Assembly: GCF_050908995.1 (NCBI RefSeq)
Contig: NC_135130.1
Location: 9,913,001-9,977,000 of the forward strand
Direction of reading: 5' to 3'
Origin: Andrena cerasifolii
Taxonomy: Eukaryota; Arthropoda; Insecta; Hymenoptera; Andrenidae
Length of the DNA stretch: 64,000 nucleotides
Shown piece after piece: positions 1-12,450 of the stretch. Numbering within the stretch: the first letter of the stretch is position 1; every line of letters starts with the position of its first letter. The notes beneath the pieces are model-generated. The model did no database searches, was not told the origin of the DNA, and worked only from the letters and a program-made list of their open reading frames with translations. Both the position numbers and the translations under genes were made by a program.

Positions 1-71
1 CCTGCTTTAACAAAGTTTCTCAATAAAAGCGTGATATAACCGCGTTTGGCTTAAATTACTGATTCACGAAA

Positions 72-2906
72 ATGGAATACGATTATCTCATCAAGTTCCT
101 GGCCCTTGGGAACTCTGGGGTTGGCAAGACTAGTTTTTTGTTTCAATATACCGACGGTATGTTTGATTCTCGTTTCATGTCCACTGTCGGCATCGACTTC
201 AAGGAAAAACGAGTGGTAAGAGGCATATTTATGTTACATAGGAAGTATTCTGTATTTATTGGTATAATAGTTGCTTATTGGAGATTGTATAAGGGTATGT
301 TGTTGTAACTATTCGTAAAAATCCCACGTACCTACTTGTACATGCGAAATACCTTTAAGATGCATATGTTACTACTTGAAAGCGGGGCTCATTAATCATT
401 GCAGATCTACCAGACAGCAAATGGTAGGACTCAGCGTGTGCATTTGCAGCTGTGGGACACAGCTGGCCAAGAGCGGTAACAATTGCTACGATTAGCTACA
501 GATAATAAATAATTCAGAATGCATATTAGATACTTCTTTAACAATTTTAGTTTTAAGGAAAAGAAACTTCAAATTAATATTACCTTAATAGCATTGGATG
601 ATGTGATGTGCAATATCCTATATCCATGATTGTCTTTATCAATAGTATATGCATTAAAAAAATTAACTATACAGTTAACTATTACCCATTCGTACAAGTG
701 CTTTAATGCGATTAACATTCAGGTTCAGAAGTCTAACCACTGCATTTTACCGGGATTCTATGGGCTTCCTTCTAATTTTTGACCTGACCAATGAGATATC
801 TTTCCTTGAAGTAAGAAATTGGCTGGAACAACTTAGGGTACTAATCATTTATTAACTTTATCATTGTTAAATATTGTGCAAGACTAAGGGGATATTTTGT
901 CGAACGATGATTTGAGTTAATATCTACAGAAATGGAAGTTTCTTTAATCTTACGCATGCTCCATGTAGATTAGAATAGTAGTGTAGGGATTGGGCTTACA
1001 ATTAGCAGCATGATGGTTTTATATAAGTTATTTTGCATGTGTTTCAGAAACTAATGATCAGTAAAAAAAATGTATTGTTTCTTTATATAATTTCATTGCG
1101 TTTTTCCAGCATTAATAATAAGTATGTACACTACCATTCAAAAGTTTGGGTACACCTATCACGTTTTTGTTTTGCGGACGAATCAAAGATATAGGTTCTA
1201 GCTGGTACCTTAACTTTTACTTATTTATATATAAACCTAATGAAGTTAATAGTATTATATTATTTATTGATTAATTTCGCCAGTATTGAACAACTGTAAT
1301 TAATGTCCAGTTGTAGGTAATAAGATGTTATGATGTTTAAACTTAATTGTGATCATTTCCTCGTTTACAAACCTTATCCGCATCTCTTGGATGTACTTGT
1401 TATATTTGTTAAGTATTTTCGTAGTTTTCGCCATAAAATATATTGAAAGGTGAAGGTTTTCCGATTGCGCTTGTTTGGCGCGATTAAAGATGAGGCTTTC
1501 AGGCATTACAAGTAAAGGCTAGGAACAAAGAAACGTACCCCTTCTCAAGAAACAACGAACGTAAGAAAAAAATCGACGGAACTTTGAATACTGACGAATA
1601 GTAGAAGGTACTTCAAGAAAATGTATATATTTCCGTTTGGATCTGTTGGAAATAAGTTCGCTTTGCAATACGAAAACGAGCCAAGACACTACCTGAGTTT
1701 TCAAGATGTACATGAGGTAAATAGAAGAGGAGGGAATTCTGCAAGTAATAAGTTCGTTTCGCAATCATCCGACCTTAATGAGTCCATAAAAGTTAACGAA
1801 ATAAAGGTGCGTGCTACTACTGTAAAGCGAATGTAAAATGAAGAACTAACTTTTTCATTAATGTGTGTACCCAAACTTTAAAAGTATTCAATCTTTTACT
1901 ACTGCTGGTACTGTATTATATTTTCCACCACTGTCATTGGCTTGCGTATGTAACACGAGAGTGTAATGCCCACCGAGAATGTGATAAGTTTGTAATGTTG
2001 TTTGTATGTAAAAACTCAAACTATCGTTCGATCGACGCGTAAAAAAGATTTTCATTGAACATCGTTTCTTTTTTATTGCTGACACATGTATCTGTGTACG
2101 TGTAGACCCACGCATATTGCGAGGATCCAGACATAATTCTCTGTGGAAATAAATCCGACCTCGAAGACAAGCGAGTTATAAGCGAACATAAGGCTCGGGA
2201 ATTAGCAGAGAAGCATGGGTAAATAACATAGTACACATCCATCATTGACACAATTCATACAGAAACAACTTCGAAACGCACTCTTTTCTTTGACACGTTA
2301 CACCGCTCAAGAACCTCGAGGATCACATTTTCGAATAATTCCGAAGAAAGAAGAATTGCTATTGTGTATTGCCACGTAGCATGTGGTAATTTTATTCGAT
2401 GGTAAAATCTTTTAAACGGATGATCCTGTAACGATGTTGAGCAGTGTATAACACGAAACAAATTCAAGAACAATGAAGACACCGTACACAACCCATCACA
2501 GTCCACTGAAGTACACTGCAGTTTATACTGATCGATGCTTTCAAGTGAAACCTACGTCCTTTTGGAAAAGTATCCTGGAAGGGGGGAAGTCCTGAACGAC
2601 CCAGTTCTTTTGCTTCCTCTCCCGGTTGGACATCTTCTCCAAAAGGATGTGTAAAGTCTTGAATAGTACAAATGATCGAGACCATGAATACTTTGAAGAT
2701 TTCAATCGGCTGTATGCTTCAGCTTGGTGTATCTGGAAACGAGTGCAGCTACCGGACAGAACGTGATGCGCGCTGTGGAAATACTTCTGGACCGCGTGAT
2801 GAGTCGAATGGAAACTACCGTGGATAAGTCGTTGCTGCCTCATCAGAGAGTCTTACGATGCCACGGGCGCGAAACACCACCCCCTAGTACATCTTGTTAT
2901 TGCTGA
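72..2906 (+). CDS. Rab27: Rab27 small GTPase, five coding exons, complete
   Basis: Exons 72-215, 405-475, 723-837, 2106-2218 and 2723-2906 join in frame through GT-AG introns to give 208 residues. Seen: P-loop GNSGVGKT (13-20), switch I STVGIDF (37-43), WDTAGQE (65-71) with the catalytic Gln at 70, NKSD (125-128), ETSA (153-156) and a C-terminal CYC, the CXC type that is doubly geranylgeranylated. The ERFRSLTTAFYRD stretch after switch II and the HAYCEDPDI segment mark the Rab27 subfamily. Known of the family: Rab27 drives docking of secretory granules, lysosome-related organelles and exosome carriers through Slp/Slac2 and Munc13-4 type effectors. The start is supported by an in-frame TGA at 60-62 and a good context. 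The switch I-II linker and tail are somewhat shorter than in vertebrate RAB27A. Key residues are intact, so the gene looks functional. The 5' UTR runs off the window. Confidence 0.96.
1127..1885 (+). mobile_element. Decayed Tc1-like transposon in Rab27 intron 3
   Basis: The left end TACACTACCATTCAAAAGTT at 1127 has the look of Tc1-like terminal repeats, and GTGTACCCAAACTTT near 1866-1880 is the inverse of the left-end segment around 1142-1157. The body carries broken transposase sequence on the plus strand (separate entry). The outermost bases of the right end have diverged. The element fills most of the 1268-bp intron and explains why it is the longest in the gene. It shares the transcription direction of the host gene. 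Confidence 0.7.
1535..1836 (+). pseudogene. Tc1/mariner transposase remnant
   Basis: The frame starting at 1535 reads VPLLKKQR, resembling the linker before the first catalytic Asp in Tc1 transposases, and then meets in-frame stops. A different frame from 1621 reads FPFGSVGNKFALQYENEPRH, which resembles the FGS...QQDNDPKH region around the second catalytic Asp, and later SQSSDLNES, which resembles the SPDLNPIE block. The second catalytic Asp position reads Glu, and the third catalytic block has lost its PIE. At least one frameshift and two stops separate the pieces, so it cannot encode an active enzyme. I recognise no DNA-binding N-terminus upstream. Confidence 0.65.
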
Positions 2907-4068
2907 CACTGCCCTTATACGTAGCTGGATACCCTGCCTCTCCTAAGGTTTAGGCGAGACTGCGTAACTAGCCTTCTATTCAGCTAATAACATATCGACT
3001 GATGAATCTCGTATTTGAATCTGTATTGGAATATTTAAGATGCTACTTCTACAAGTTTATGGTAGAACGTTGACTATCCCCAAAAAATTGAAAGAAAAGA
3101 ACAGGGTAATTTGACCGCTGAAGGGTATCAAAGTAACCAATGGGGGATGTAATCTCCCAGAGGTCAATTCTGTGCTGACTACATGGTTCGATAATCGACG
3201 TTCTACTGTACACTGCGTGCCAGTGTGTATGAACGACTTACCTCTCTTGTAAATTATACATGCGTGCGCCATCGTCCTCCGAAAGCGATCCCCGTGTTTC
3301 ACGAATCCACGCACGTACTGTCGTCTTCCATTACCGTTTCCCTTGGTACAGAACTATTCTCGACGCATGTTTTGTCTTTAATCCGTCGCGATAATGCGAT
3401 CTGTTTGTTAACTGTCGCACGCACAATATATACGTGTTCAATATATACGTATATTTATGTCAATCTATCGTCCCTTGCCAAAAATTGTGATACGGTACGG
3501 CGATGACTTGGGAAATCCAGGGTACGGGTTTTGCGACGATTTTCAACTATATCTAATGTATTTTTTATGCTGTTATTGTATCTAACCAAAGATTATACAT
3601 CTAGTCGTAAGTGATACGCTGAAAATACAATCAAAGTGTCGTAAGACGCACGTGACTCTTCTATCGTTCGTGTTACAGCTGTTTGTACTGTCGCTAATCT
3701 GAACAGCAGGGATCGTGCATTCTTACCAAGTCTCTGCGAAAAATGTTATGTAGATACATCTATTACGAATGTGATCGTTATAGTTATAAATTATATAATA
3801 CTACATGTTACTTATTCTGCCTTTTATACGTGTCCTGTGTGTTCATGTTTGGGAGAACCAAGAGATGTTGGTACGGTAGGTTATGGTATTCAGAGTTCCG
3901 GACTCTGCAATACCTTCACTATTGTGTGTTAATTCTTCCAATTTTTATATGGTTCCTACGTGTTACAGGTATCTAAAGAATGTTCAAATATGTCTAATCA
4001 AATATGTGTGACCATCGCTCAAAATTTATTATTATAAAGTGTCCAAATATTGTGTTGGTGTGTTGAAA

Positions 4069-4074
4069 AATAAA
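4069..4074 (+). terminator. Possible Rab27 poly(A) signal
   Basis: This is the first AATAAA I noticed downstream of the Rab27 stop codon on the coding strand; it lies in an A-rich stretch. It would imply a 3' UTR of about 1.16 kb (2907 to about 4090). That interval holds only short unrecognisable reading frames, which fits a UTR. The call is tentative because the hexamer is common by chance in A-rich DNA. Confidence 0.3.
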
Positions 4075-7000
4075 AAAAATCGTGACAAAATCGATGGTAA
4101 ACTGAAATAAGTCTTACAAAAGTAGTGTAACATTTATAAAAGAATATACCCGGTTATATATCCGCCATTTATTTCAAACACAAACAACCTGCTACAAATA
4201 ACCAGATAAAATATTCTAAAGCAACACTATGGGCATCATTCCCTGACAGTCGAAGGGTAGAAGAACTCGAGTATTTCAGCGTGGTTGTGAACTTTTCTGA
4301 TGTATAGCCAGAAACGTAAAGAATAATTTTTCCCCTTCTATGTAAGGATCAAACCTGCAGACGGCAGGTGTTCCTTTAGCAGTTTCGATTATTCCGCCCT
4401 TCCCCCACGTTGGGGATTCAAGTCAAATGCAAACCGATCGAGCGGCGGACTGGGGGTGGGGTCTGGAAAATATCTCCAGCATCAGGCGATGAAACTTGGT
4501 TTCATCAATAACCCAGGCGGGTGAAAAGTGCGGCAGACCGCTCGAAATTTTCACAAGAAACTTCCTTTATGAAAGTTCCATTAAACTTCCGGGCCACCCC
4601 CTCGGACGTATTAGCCTGTGGTTTATACACACCGGTGTAAATGCTTACGCATACGTTTGCTATTAAGCCGGGCTATTTTCTACGACGGAACGTATCATTT
4701 ACAGTGCAGTTCAATTATTACGGTTGTGTGCAAGTGACTCATCAATGAAGAGCTTTTATACAGTGTCAGTGCATAACTCTGTGAGCATTTTTATGTTCCG
4801 TAAGTGAAGTGAACTTACTACGAATTGGACAACGAAATTGTTCAAAGGTGCATTTGAATTAATAGTAAAAGTGTACAAGCATCCTAAAGCATTTAGCCGA
4901 TATTTAGGTATTGTTTGCATCGTTTGAAAGTCAACAATTGAGCGATTAGCCTTTTACTCGTACCTAGCTTTGTCTCGCCGGTAACGACCACTTTGAGACT
5001 GTCAGTTAGGCACTCCCTCTGTGTCGAGTAATTATTACGCGGACCCTCAAGTTCATTTGATGGCAGCTAGACAAAGCCATGGGGCCGTTCAAAGCGTTCG
5101 ATCCAGGACTATCAGAAGGATGCTATTTATCGGAGCGTGGCTGCTTCACCGCCCCAGACAGAGGAACCTACTCTTTCCAGCCCGGCCTCGTTGCATATGC
5201 CTATTTCCGTCTGGTACCCTCTCGTTCTCTCATCCTCTGTCCGCGTTGGAAATTTCAGTCAAGGTGTGGCCAAGTTTCCACGAAGTCGTAGTGTTGAGAA
5301 CTCCAGCGGGAAGTTTCACAGCGTCATAGTGGCAAGGTGATCTGTTTCTTGGCGTGTACTTCCTGATAGAGGAAACGGAGATCGCGAGCACTAAACTATT
5401 TCTATGTATGTAATGCAAAACATGAAGTAAGGCTGGGACATTTTAATAAATACGTGTATAATAAATACTACTAGGAGAGATATGTTTATCCACACCTGTA
5501 CAGAATACTTTCCATGGGTACCCATAATTCGAATTCCCAGCGGCGACGCTTACGGGGAACACCGACGCCAGGATCCAACTTCCGCGTTCTCTTTATTACA
5601 CTTTTTATCGTCTTTTCACGCGAAGAGTCGCGATCACAGAAGGCCGAGTATCACCTGTAAGCGCAAGCAGTCTTCTGGAACTTTCCTACCCGCCATTGTC
5701 CCGAGGATCCTGGCAGGGATTTACCGGAAGAAAGAGAGGGCCAGCCGCATCCGGAAGCAGTCTCTCGAGTTCCACCGTTTACGATTCCCCGGACTACCCT
5801 AAAACAAAGCGGAAGTGGAATAAGAAGTAGTCGCTAGCTCACGAACAGCCCGATGGTGGGTTCAAGTTTCTCGCACCCTCTTTCGTTCGTGAATCGTGAG
5901 ACTTTTTCTAGATCGTTTCGCGGGTCTGAAAGGAGGCACCGATAAGGATAACGATCCCGGTAGAAACGTGACGTTAATTGGAAGAGGCTACCCTCCATAG
6001 ATAGATCTGCGCGGTCTCTTCGTCTCCTTAAACCTGGCCTGGCCACCTGGTTCAAATGAGAACGAGGAATCTTTAATTGGTTCCTACGAGACAAGAATAA
6101 TCTTCGTTTCTTTTTCCTCATTACGCTCGCCCTTTGGCCCGATGCATTCTTTTAGATTGAAGTTTATTGCAACAGTCCGGCGCAGTTCATAGATAGGATA
6201 TTCATTATTCTAGGTATAAAGCTGGGTAGAACTTCGTTCAGAATTATGCCAGCAGCTTTTGATGTGATTAGGTTGCAATAGCTTACTATTGATTAAGAAA
6301 TTTATCAGCCAACAGTTTCTAGAGCAATTAGGCTTCGGCTGTCAGTGTTAAGCCAGAAATCGATCGATCTGAAGCAATTAGATCCGAATAGTTCAATTTT
6401 GATTAAGAAAACTATTACCCGATAATGCTTGGATCAATGAGGTCTTCAGCCACCAGGATTCAAACGTATATACGACACGTTCTAGTACTTAATAGGAACA
6501 GTCGGGTGCGCACAAAGTTCAGCCCCTTTAGAATATACGAAAATGGAGCTATTCGACTGTCACACTTGGTCAAATGGATTTCAGCAACGGACGGGGCGAA
6601 AGGGTCGAGAATTCTTTTAGCGTCATCCTCTCGTCCAACTTGCCTGCTGAATCCTTCCCTGTCTACCGAGGCATCAGCTTCTCGCTCCCCAAGCTAGTTT
6701 CTCATGTTTCACAGTCTCCGGTGAAACAATCGAGTACATCGCATTGTCCCCAGAGACAGAGGGGAATGAACATCAACCGAGCTGAAGCATACAAGCTGTA
6801 GAACCTATGGAGAAGGGAATTCTTCTCTTCGAAGACATGCATGTACAAATGTATCGAGCCCCGCTCCTCAATTGTCTCGCGGATGACGAATTGCCGGGAA
6901 AAAATTACCCGTTGATTTTGGGATAAGTGAACCAGATGAGAAACCACGCTAATGAAATTAGCGGTGATATTTATTCCAGTTCCATGAAATACATTTGTGA

Positions 7001-10000
7001 ACTAAAGGCAACAAAAGTAAAAAATCTATCTCGAGACATCGATCACGACTTAATGAGGTCGCAGTCCTATCTCTCGTCCAGATCAAGACGTCATTCAGCG
7101 GCCGAAAGTTCCGAACGGCTTGGGATTTCGATAACTCTTTAAGAAACAGGGGGAGGAGGATGGATGAAGCGAACATTTTAATTTCACGAGGAGGATCATA
7201 TTCACGAGTTGGATCGAAATGAGTTCTGGCAAGCCGGTTCACCGGCTGAACCAGCAGCGGCATGCCAGATCGCTGTTAGATGGGAACTGCAATTCCATTT
7301 GTCCCATTTTAAAGTGAAATAGCTTATAATGTCGAAATAAAACGTCCCCCGACTCGCCCAGTCGTGGTACTTCACGACCGCCTAAAGTCACGAGCGGAGA
7401 TATTTTCAGCTGGAGATGGCTGCGGGATATGGAAATCTCCCGGCACGAGTTGCCGGGATCCCCTGGCACGGCGATTCGATTTCGAATCCCATATTCTTTC
7501 GCTGGATCTTAACGACGCGACCTCGTCCGTTACGAAATCCCACGCCTTGTCACAATTTTGCCACCGGGCTGCCACCGACAAAACTTACTGTACGACTTCT
7601 TGGTCATGATGGCGCAGAGGTAGGTTTTCAAGCTAAGAGTGAGATGGAACTTAACTCCTGTTACTTCTGACTGAACGCTGTGGCTTAGTAGTCAAAGATC
7701 TCTTTCAGAAAAAGAACTACATCTTATGTCGTTTGCAAGTGGTTCCTCTGCTATTTGCAAAGTAACTTGATGCTCCTAGGTCTGTTAGGATTCCCACGTT
7801 CTAGCGAACTTTTAAATTCTTTAAAACTCGGGAGAACTACCGGAGTTTTGCGGAATGTTCGAATTACTGGAAGTTCTTCAGGGTAAATTCGACGCGTTCC
7901 GAATAGCCGCGTCGTTTTGTCTTGCATTGCGCTCTTCTGTAAAGCCGTTTTCTTATACTCCTACTTTTCCTGACTGGGATTGTTTTATTGTACGCTGCCC
8001 ATAAGTTCTCATCGTTTTCATAATCTATTGTTCAAATTCATCAACATTTCATTTTCACAGAAATGGAAAATATTATAAGCAAAGTGAGACTGCCAAGTAG
8101 TTCGTTAGACGGTCGTTACAGTCAATCTCTAAGTGGACACATTGCGGTGGTCCCTATTTCAATTTCGGCTTCCTACTCGCACCGCTTCCGTCGCTGTTAA
8201 AACGGTAAACGCCTCGTGTCCGCGTGAGGGCGAAGTGCAAATTCAACTGTTCCCGTCCATTTCGCATGAGAACTCTACTAAAAGCGCTCGGCAAAGCTCG
8301 CAAAAAGCTTCAGTTGTCGGGGGCCAACCGCAATCCGGAAATGTCAGCTTGGAACATCACCTTCTCAGGGTGAGAACTAACACCGCACGCCCTGTTAACA
8401 TGCCCTGACATTTTTGGAGTTTTCTCCTACACTATTACCGACTTACTGAATCTGCATGTGTGCGGCACTACCAATTATTACCATACGTTTTCATTTTCTC
8501 GATACCATCGTCTTAAGGAGACAGAAAAATTAGACGAAGTGTTCAACATTTCTACAGCAGTGGACGGCTTCTTCCAATCATCGTCGTCCTCTTTTTTCAC
8601 GTCATTTCGCTTTTCAGTTCCAGAGATGCAAAATTGCGACTTAATTAAGCAAGAAGTCTCGTCCACCTTATTCCAATGAATGCCCTCCGTTTCTGTAACT
8701 TAATTAGCACATTTCAATTGCAAATCTTGAACGTCGTGTTCCCTTCGACGTGAAAAGGGACGATGCCGTGGACTTTCGAAGCTTTGAATTTAATTAAGAA
8801 AAGTATCACCTTATCGAAAAACTGATACGCACCAAGTTTGAGCGATCCAATTGTACGATGGCATTTTTGTAGCACCACAGATCATATTCCTCTTCCCACG
8901 ATTTCTTTTGTGTATGCTCAAAGTATTTCTAACAAAACAGAGGGCAATTTGTTACGGGACGAACTGGTTATCAACACCGCAGACCCGCTATTTCCCATCT
9001 TAAAATCGCACCGGAAGTAAGGGGAAGAAAGTACACAACCGGAAGGGAGCGAGCAACAAAAGCCAGGCCACCAAGCCCAGCGATGGGCATTGATTACTTA
9101 TCGATTGTTTGCGCGCACGGCACCATTCATTTCGTCCGAAATCGCGGTTTCTTATCTCTTCCCTACTCCCTTTATGACCCGAACCTAATTTTCTCGGCCG
9201 TCTAGCCAGGCATTCTCCGGCGGAAAATAACCCCTGGACCGTTGTATCAGCCCGGTCAAGATCTGATATGCTTTATCTCGAATTAGCGACGCGACGGACA
9301 AGTGTCTTTGTGACCAGGGAGCCATTGACTGACGCCTTGCTTTGCAAATGGCATTCACATTAATATGGATTTCCCTTTTAACGGACCCATTTGATCTCTG
9401 GGTACTAACTGTACTCTACGCTGTTTTCCTAGCAAATAGAGTTCCAAAAATTTAAAATCACAGAGGCACCATGTCCCGAAGTTCTTTTGATTTTCTTTGC
9501 AGCTATTTCTTCTACCATACATGGCACGTAAGCCGGGACGCTTTAAAGACAGAAAGAACGTTTCCAGGTGCCGCCATATATCACCGCACTCTCCTACAAT
9601 CGTATTCAATCGCGTGGCCGCGCACCACCCTTGATTCCTCGATATTCGCAAACCCACGGAGCGAGCAGACATGGAAACGAATCGTCGGCGCGCACCCGAA
9701 ATCTTAACTACCCAGAAGAAGCCCAAGGGCGACGTCGTGGGTAACTTCGCCCTCCCTTCAATTCCTTCGGGCGGAATCGTTAAACATCGATTAAACGGAC
9801 TGCTCGTTCCCAGGACGAGTCCTAGGTACACGTCCGCGGCAACAGATTGTACAACTTACAAGTCTCGTTACATTTAGATTTAAAGTTTCCTGGGAGAACA
9901 GTAAGCGAGCTTTGATAATGATTAAGTCGCTTTTGGAGAGGGTCTACGCCTTGGCCTGTTTCAGTAAGGAAGCGCGTCGATGTTAAGGGCTACGCCTTAC

Positions 10001-10069
10001 TCCATTGGCTCGGCTCGCAGATATAATCGTGTACTGTAATTCTGTGCTATTAATTATTCTTAACCCTTC
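4075..10069. other. Intergenic, no gene supported
   Basis: This 6-kb stretch has only reading frames under about 160 codons, on both strands, with no domain, signal peptide or splice pattern that I recognise. The overlapping frames at 5021-5340 and the 158-codon minus frame at 9355-9831 were inspected and look random. Apart from a weak tandem repeat near 6.3 kb I see nothing to annotate. Confidence 0.5.
6240..6440. repeat. Diverged tandem repeat, about 110-bp period
   Basis: The segment ending in TTGATTAAGAAA at about 6289-6300 recurs at about 6399-6410, and each copy is preceded by a related stretch containing GCAATAG or CGAATAG and GCAATTAG. The copies are strongly diverged, so this is a weak call. 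Confidence 0.3.
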
Positions 10070-10359
10070 GTGGTCGCACTGGGTGTATCGCACCGCATAT
10101 ATGTATTTGCCAATATTTCTGTAAATTTTTAGACCTTAATAATGAAACTTAAAAATTTGGCGAATATTAACAAAAAGATGGCTTTTATCCACAATTAAAT
10201 ATTTTTTTAAATACAAATTTCAACGTATCAAAATTTACATTTTTAGAAAAAGTTAAACTGAAAATTTAAGACTCAAAAATGCGAAAATGGTTACTGAAAA
10301 ATGACCCTGGGGTGCATGTGACCAATTTGTGATTACAAGGTGTGACCACGGCGGATTAA
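10070..10359. mobile_element. piggyBac-like MITE with TTAA ends
   Basis: The left end TTAACCCTTCGTGGTCGCAC at 10070 is matched in inverse orientation by GTGTGACCACGGCGGATTAA ending at 10359, giving imperfect terminal inverted repeats of about 20 bp. TTAA on both sides and a repeat starting with CCC are the marks of piggyBac insertions. At 290 bp, with an A/T-rich interior and no reading frame, it is non-autonomous. Confidence 0.6.
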
Positions 10360-12054
10360 ACTCGGGTTTCTATGACTCATGTCGGCACGCGTCACTGGTT
10401 GAAACAATCTTTCTGATATGTGTATGACGTTCTCACCGAAAGCTCGTCGGATCTTCAGTTCTCCGTTACGCGCTTGATGCGCAGCCATGTGGAGAAACGG
10501 GGAAATTTTGGCAGTCTCCGATGCGCATAAAGTGCACTAGCAAAAACGCTTCCGTCGGGACCATATTTCACCTATACTACTTATTCCGCGAGTCGCGTAG
10601 GATCGTTCTTCTTGAAGCCGCTCCCGAATTCGGTACGCGGAAATTATATGCGGGATTCGCGCCAGAACTGGGCGACCACCGCTCGCAGCGCCACCTAGCT
10701 GGACCATATTCACCGGCGAATTAATGTCAAATTGTGCTTGCTTCGGGTAATTTCTGCAGTGGTTAATACTGTAGCTTGGTAAACCAATGCAATCCCAAAA
10801 GTTGCGTGCTGATTTTAGTAGCTGTTGAATAATTAGAAGGAACTTTAAAGGGCATGCTAGAGTTTACAGTAATGGAGATTCTTCAACTTTGGTTAGCATT
10901 TGGGTTGCATACTGTGTAGGGTTGTCACCTTATATATCCAAGTCCTATCTACCTTTAAAAAGACAACTCAAGTCTTTACCTATTCTTATGTCATAATACT
11001 AAAATAAACACACAACTTGAAATACTTCGGAATTCTAGCCGTTGCCTCGTTACGGTACTGGGAGCTGTGCTGCACGGATATAACTTTTCGTTTGATTGTT
11101 TGCAATTCGGAGACATCGTTCGGTGAATTCGCGCCGCTGGAAACACGTTTCGTTACCTGGCCAACGGCGTAATTCACTTATCTGGACTAGCTTAATTGTG
11201 CACGTTAGTTTCGGTCCCTTTGGAGAGACAACTGACTAACGATCGAGCATTGAATGACAATTCTTAATGGACAGTATGTTAGCCACAAGCGCAATCCCCT
11301 TAACCATATCCGATTTCCGTGAGAGCTTTTAATTTTCTCTACCTTTGTGTAGTAATGCAAGAGAGATCAAGTATCACCCTCTTCTTGCCAAAGGATTTAA
11401 TTCGGTGAAAAATTCGAAAAATCCACATGTTGTTTAACGTTTCGCTGTGGGTTGCCTGCTTTGCGCCGACAGTTAACTACGGTGGTTGAGTGGGTGATAG
11501 AGATTTGCAAATTTTACACTGCCCAACCAACAGCTGTAAATTTGCAATTTGTGTGAGCTTCGTCCCCAACGCTTTATACAACATTGATTTACGTAGGTGC
11601 GCGCACCTTATTAGCGGCGCGATGTGGTTAAAGCTATAAATACCACCTGTACAGAAACGTTTTAATTCGTCCATCGTTCTCTGGCACCTCGTGATTTTTG
11701 GACAGCGATATTCGATGTCAAATTAATCCACGTCAGCGCAGCAATGTTACATCTGCAAGAATTGTAGATGAGAGTCGAAATGGCAATTTACATTAGAATG
11801 TGAACGTCGTATGAAAAGAATTCCGAAATCGATGGACGAGCGAGCATCTTCCTAGATTGTAAATTTCGTTTCGATTTGTCACTGTCTCGCAGGTTCGTCG
11901 AAGGCGAGAAAGAAGATGGCTTCGAGTGGAGACGTCAGGTAGAATGTCTCGCAACGTTTTCACGTTGCGAATTCATGCATTCTCTGCGAAACGTTGAAGC
12001 TTCAGTTCTGGAAATTTATTAAATTTTACCTCTAACCAGTTTCGGAGGTGTCCC
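10360..12054. other. Intergenic, no gene supported
   Basis: Only short frames occur. A small perfect hairpin (CGCAACGT, 4-base loop, ACGTTGCG) lies near 11951-11970. I see nothing else to annotate. Confidence 0.45.
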
Positions 12055-12450
12055 TTAAGGGGTTATACCTAGTCAGGCGGCCGAAAAGAGGCGAATGTTT
12101 GTGAATTTTTTTTTGAAAAAACGGAAGCGCATATTTTTACAGAACTTTTTGCACGTAAAAGAGCAACATTTAAAGAACATTTAGTAATTTTTTTCATAGA
12201 AAAATATTTACGTTTACGCTAAAATAACAACCGACATCCAAGATGCCTTTTTAAAAATTTGGTTTTGCGGTGAGCATTGCCATTCGTAACCAGATTATCT
12301 AAAATCAGAACATAAAAAAGGTTTCGTTAGTATATTAATGTATCCTCTGATTAACGGAGGGAATTTCCGAAATATTAATTTAAAACAAAATGGCGGCTAT
12401 TTAAAGTTGAAATCCTGATTTTTTCGCGTGATTTTGCACTGTGGCCATTT
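12055..12450. mobile_element. Truncated TTAA-GGGG element, left part only
   Basis: It starts TTAAGGGGTTATACCTAGTC at 12055, the same pattern as the five complete TTAA-flanked elements in this window. The interior has AAAATGGCGGCTATTTAAAG, close to a segment of the 38496-39184 element. I could not find a matching inverted right end, so the copy appears truncated, and the right boundary is approximate. Confidence 0.5.

Noticed and set aside
5021..5340. Three overlapping plus-strand frames
   Set aside because: All three frames are open, so openness carries no coding signal; no motif was found.
9355..9831. 158-codon minus-strand frame
   Set aside because: No domain, no plausible splice borders, and competing frames on the other strand; consistent with chance in GC-moderate DNA.
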